Position numbers and translations under genes: made by a program. The notes beneath the pieces were generated by a model, which was not told the DNA's origin, did not search any database, and worked only from the letters and a program-made list of their open reading frames with translations. Positions 26,345-29,926 of a DNA stretch of 29,926 bases are shown here, piece by piece. Source of the DNA: Chara braunii (Eukaryota; Streptophyta; Charophyceae; Charales; Characeae); NCBI GenBank assembly GCA_003427395.1, contig BFEA01000196.1, positions 1,257,884 through 1,287,809 on the forward strand, written 5' to 3'. The stretch's first letter is position 1. Each line of letters begins with the position of its first letter.

Positions 26345-27859
26345 ATGAGACTAGCAAAAGAATGGTACCTCATTTCTTTGATCCCACACCCTTGACGTTT
26401 AGGCTCCTCACATGAGGCGCAATTTGAGTTACCCGACTAGAGCTCGTTGTTGGCGCTAGTTCCGGACGGCTAGCATCAATCAAAGAGAAAAATGCCTTGG
26501 TCCCTTAACCCTTATCCTCCCTCATCAGGAATATGTCGCGCTGAGAGTTTTCCCTTGAAGGGTAGAGGTCCTGGGTCGCGGTGGATGCACCGGTATTCCC
26601 CTCCTGTTGAGGCCTTAGACTAGAAAAAAAAACAATACTATTTCCATGTCTTTCCCAATCCGCCTAGGGCCCCCTGATATGCAATGCAATTTCCAATCCT
26701 CACGCAATTGTTAATGCAAACTCTAAATTTTTCATGCTCAATCCATCTCACTCAGTAATGCAAGGGGACCCTAATAACAATTCTCAAAATGACCCTTATT
26801 AGGGACCATTTTTTTCATTTCCGGTCGAACAACCTTATCAGGGTCATTCTGATCCATTCCAGTTAAACGGCCTTGTTAGGGTCGTCCTTACTCATTTCAA
26901 TTTAACGACCTTGTTACGGTCGTCCTTATCCATTCCAATGTTAGCGCCTGAGGGGGTGAGCCCTGAGGACGAGGATCCCATCTTTGTCTTAGAGATTAGA
27001 AGGCGACCATCTTTTATAGTTTTCTGCGGGCGATCATGATATCTCTTGTCCTTTCTCAATATCATTTGCTGTTCCTCATGCATACACTCGACTTAGCGTC
27101 TAGTGCTCCAAGTTGAGGCTTGCCACCTCAAACAACACTTAGCCCACCCGACCGTTCAACCATAGCGAAGGGGTAAGGACATCTTTTCTGTTTTCACTCT
27201 TTCTGACCTCTCAGGCTTCCTGGTAGTTTTGACTTATTCATGACACAGTTGGATAAGGCTCCTAGGGAAGAGGGGTTCTCACGCCTCTTTACCCATAGGT
27301 CCCCTAACCTCTCTTGTACTCGACCGACATTCAATGCCTTGCTTTGCTCGTCAATCAAAATTCATAGCCTCTTTCCAAAGGTGCAATCTTTGTTTCATCC
27401 AAAACTCACAATACAATGATCCTAACCAGTCTCGTCCCCATACCCCTTTGTCATTGTTTTGTACACAGTTTTTCGAAGGTAGCTCATCAAGGAAGTAGCT
27501 TCCGACTACTGTTTTCTAGCTCATCGTGGTATAGCTCTGACTAGCCCTTGTACCGCTCTTTCATAGCAAGCTTACTCATACTATCAAAACTTTGTCACTT
27601 TAATATTGCAAAAGAAAAACATAACTTTTGTTCAATGCTCATAACATCTAGTCCCTCTCGTTGTCATCTGTCCTATCTCGCTTGACCCCTTGCTCGTCCT
27701 GTCTTCTTGCTGACGCTTTGACTCCCAGGCCGGAGACCAGAATTTTCCTATTTCTCTTCCCAATTTTTTGGAACTCCCTTTCATTGTAAAAGTCCAAGGG
27801 TGTAGCCGCCACTCCGGCCTCCATCAGTTCTCTGGCCTTGATGATTCAGTCGTGCTTGA
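26345..27859. other. Interval without a recognisable gene
   Basis: A four-unit minisatellite lies at 26791-26940. Apart from that I see only short frames without domains. The stretch lies between the unrecognised ORF region and the candidate 3' end of a minus-strand element, so it may be its 3' non-coding part. Confidence 0.4.
26791..26940. repeat. 38-bp minisatellite, about 4 units
   Basis: CCTT(A/G)TTAGGGTC-type heads at 26794, 26833, 26871 and 26909 are each followed by CATT(C/T)C-type tails. Each head is a small inverted pair (for example CGACC..GGTCG). Confidence 0.8.
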
Positions 27860-28835
27860 TTATGCTAACCCATTGCTCAGACCAATGACTGGGTGTTGGT
27901 CCAAACTCGTCCCTTCATCTGAAGATTTATCTTGTGGCCTGCTTGTAGAGGGTCGCCCTTCTTCTCTAGGCCTTGAGATCTTATTATCTTTATTACCACT
28001 ACTAATCTCAATGACCTCCTGCACTTCTTCCTCCTCGTCCTCATCCTCTTCCCTTCGTACGAGGCTGAACTCACCCATTAAGTTTTTCGGATTTAAGTTA
28101 TAACTTATAACGGATGCCCGTCCTCCTTTCATATCCTTTCCCAAAGTCCGTGTACCTTCCCTCACAACTGTCGTGGCTGCTTCGTTCATCATGCAGACTC
28201 TCTCTTTCTTCTTTCCATTTTTCACATCTGTCATTCATATCTTGCATTTCGTCGTCCTCCTTGCACCATCGCTCATGTTGTTTACACCCCTCGGCCTCCT
28301 TCTCGGCAAAAGCCTGAGCCCTTTCTTCTCCTAATCCGCCCCTCTCTCCCATACTTGCTCTCTCTTCCTCGCTCTCACTCCCTTATGAGATATATATTCC
28401 TTCTCTCTTTTTGAGAGACGAAAGCCCTCTACACACCTGTTTTCTCGCTCCTTTTCTCACTACTTGTTTGAACAGGTACCCTACATACAATTTTCTCTTT
28501 ATAGTCCTCCGCTCCCCACTTGGTCCCGCTCCTTCCTGCTCGCTGGGCCTGATGATCACATTGCTGTCGTTCTCATTGCCGAATTTTATTTTCATTTTCT
28601 TAAGGCTTCTTCCCTGATCTTGTATAACAAAACAACACCCGTCGAGCCCCTCATACACACATTCCCCCAGTTTGGTAGGAGGTACATTTTGCCCCCCAGC
28701 GTGCTCCCCGTATCCCTCGTACAAAGCCATATTATACATTGCCCCTCCATAGATATATCGCAGTTGCAATGACCCCGTCATCCCCGCAAAAACTATGGTA
28801 CAATGCTTCAGGCAGCCTTTCCTACTACCATCCAT
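27860..28835 (-). pseudogene. Unrecognised charged ORF region downstream of integrase
   Basis: Three minus-strand frames chain together. 28383-28835 (150 codons) is basic at its end. 28098-28352 is in the same frame after one TAA at 28383 and is Glu/Lys/Arg-rich (AFAEKEAEGCKQHERWCKED), likely helical or coiled. 27860-28234 is shifted by one frame and has an acidic run (EEDEDEEEEVQEVIEISSG) and a Ser/Arg/Pro tail. Together they span nearly 1 kb just downstream of the integrase of element 4. They may be an extra ORF after pol or a domain of an older unit. I recognise no family, and chance frames in a C/T-rich strand remain possible. Confidence 0.35.
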
Positions 28836-28988
28836 CCCTTACACGCACAACCAATGACACAAAGGCCCTTAGGTATCCCGCTTCCAACTTTTCACTCAAC
28901 CCAGGCCATTGCCCCCCTCCCAAAGAAAGAAAGCCCCACAGACGTTGACAAAGACATAACATGGTGTGGGCAAGACTGCCACCAACTC

Positions 28989-29926
28989 TCAGTTCGTAGA
29001 CTCAGTTTCCTTATCCTGGGCCTCATGAAGCCATTGTTCCACTGAGTTCCGACTTAGAAACCTGACCAGTCGTTGCCCTAGGAAGGGTCCTTTCAATCTA
29101 GTATCATCCAAATCTTCCAATTCGAAGGTGTTCAATCCCACACGCTTAGCGACCCGGTAGGGGCCTTTGAACCTCCTCCCTTGTTGCCCAGACCAGGTGC
29201 TTTCTAATGCCGAGTTTCTTACCAATACCATTTCCCCCACCTGAAGTAGCTCCTTCCGGATACTCGTAACCTGATCCCATCTTGCTTTGTCCCTCATCAT
29301 GTTGTCCAGTACCCGATTGACAATATCTTCCATGGCCTCCTCGTTTCTAAGGACCTGTTGACATCGCGCCTCAATTAGCTCTTCCGTGGTCATGTGCAGA
29401 TCGTCATCTAACTTGTTCCAGGTAGGTATCAAGGTTTCCACGGGAAAATCGATCTCTCTTCTGTATCAGAGTTCCGTTGAGATACATCCCGTTGCCCTCT
29501 TATATGTCATGTTCTCCGAAAAGACAATCTGCTTAAGATATCTAGGTCAGTTCCACAAATAGTCCACCGCGAGCTTCACAATTGTGTTTTTTAAGGCCCG
29601 GTGTCCCCTTTCCACTGGTGCATTGGCCTCAGGGTGATATTGCTCGATGAGCTTGATAGGTACGCAGAGCCTTTTAAGCATTCCCAACACTTCTTGGTTT
29701 ACAAATTTCATTCCATTGTCTGCTATAAACCTCCTGATGAAGGGATGCCTCAGGTAGAAATCCTCTATCCAATTTGCTACACCTTTCCTCGTCTTTTTCT
29801 TGAGGGTGACCGCCTCCACGATCTCACTCAAGTTGTCCCGTGCATCCAGAATATATCTGTATCCGTCCGTTGATACATGCACGACCGCAAGGTCAACAAT
29901 GTGGGTGGGTGTGGGGGGGGGGAAGG
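28989..29926 (-). pseudogene. pol: Gypsy integrase core and C-terminus (element 4), partial at the window edge
   Basis: The minus-strand frame enters from the right edge and covers most of the catalytic core. An Asp lies at about 29893 (IVDLAVVHV), then FIADNGMKFV and APVERGHRALK, with 35 residues between the second Asp and the Glu (DD35E). Two in-frame stops follow: TGA at 29547-29549, and TGA at 29466-29468 in a Trp-like position (TEL-stop-YRREIDFP). Then comes ETLIPTWNKL, a helical segment and a GPY/F-type module (VGEMVLVRNSALE, GRRFKGPYRVAKRVG, FELEDLDD), ending VEQWLHEAQDKE before TGA at 28989. There is no chromodomain. This differs from the other three elements. RT and upstream parts would lie beyond 29926. 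Confidence 0.85.

Overview
The window looks like eukaryotic nuclear DNA from a repeat-rich genome, most plausibly a plant or streptophyte (charophyte) alga. The reasons are several Ty3/gypsy LTR retrotransposons, two with a chromodomain-like tail and plant-style initiator-Met-tRNA primer sites, many minisatellites, scattered N calls with one 610-base assembly gap, and no bacterial operons. The organism guess is inference. I see no convincing host gene; every confident coding region belongs to a retrotransposon.

Layout. 1-3667: minus-strand gypsy element 1. A 1282-bp LTR lies on the left (its 3' LTR) and a truncated LTR on the right (its 5' LTR). PPT, PBS and an intact integrase-tail plus chromodomain ORF remain, but gag, protease, RT and RNase H are gone. 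3669-6053: non-genic DNA with a poly(T) block that cuts the right LTR, short inverted repeats, and a 461-bp foldback structure (5054-5514). 6054-14642: plus-strand gypsy element 2, about 8.6 kb, bounded by a 5-bp target duplication (GGAAC). It has roughly 1-kb LTRs, a PBS, a long leader with 67-bp repeats, gag, protease, RT, RNase H, integrase and a chromodomain-like tail. The visible LTR parts differ at one base in 435, yet the coding part carries at least six in-frame stops and two frameshifts.

14643-18071: non-genic DNA with a 36-bp palindromic tandem array, a CA-rich minisatellite and a 38-bp palindrome. 18072-18960: decayed minus-strand chromodomain gypsy pol fragment (element 3). 19665-20521: a 173-bp-period satellite-like repeat and a 277-bp purine tract. 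20522-25815: strongly pyrimidine-rich plus strand with hairpin-bearing repeats (162-bp units, an about 1.42-kb diverged duplication) and minisatellites of 26, 36/48 and 62 bp. Two minus-strand PPT-like sites each sit beside a stem-loop. 25818-29926: minus-strand remnants, including an unrecognised acidic/charged ORF region downstream of a gypsy integrase (element 4) that runs off the right edge.

In element 2 the parts form a standard retrotransposon cycle: LTR promoter, tRNA-primed reverse transcription from the PBS, Gag assembly through its coiled coil, CA-like region and zinc knuckle, Pol maturation by the aspartic protease, and integration by a DD35E integrase with a chromodomain-like targeting tail. 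The most unusual signals are the contrast between young LTRs and dead coding in element 2, and the repeated hairpins whose stem-forming ability persists while sequence changes.
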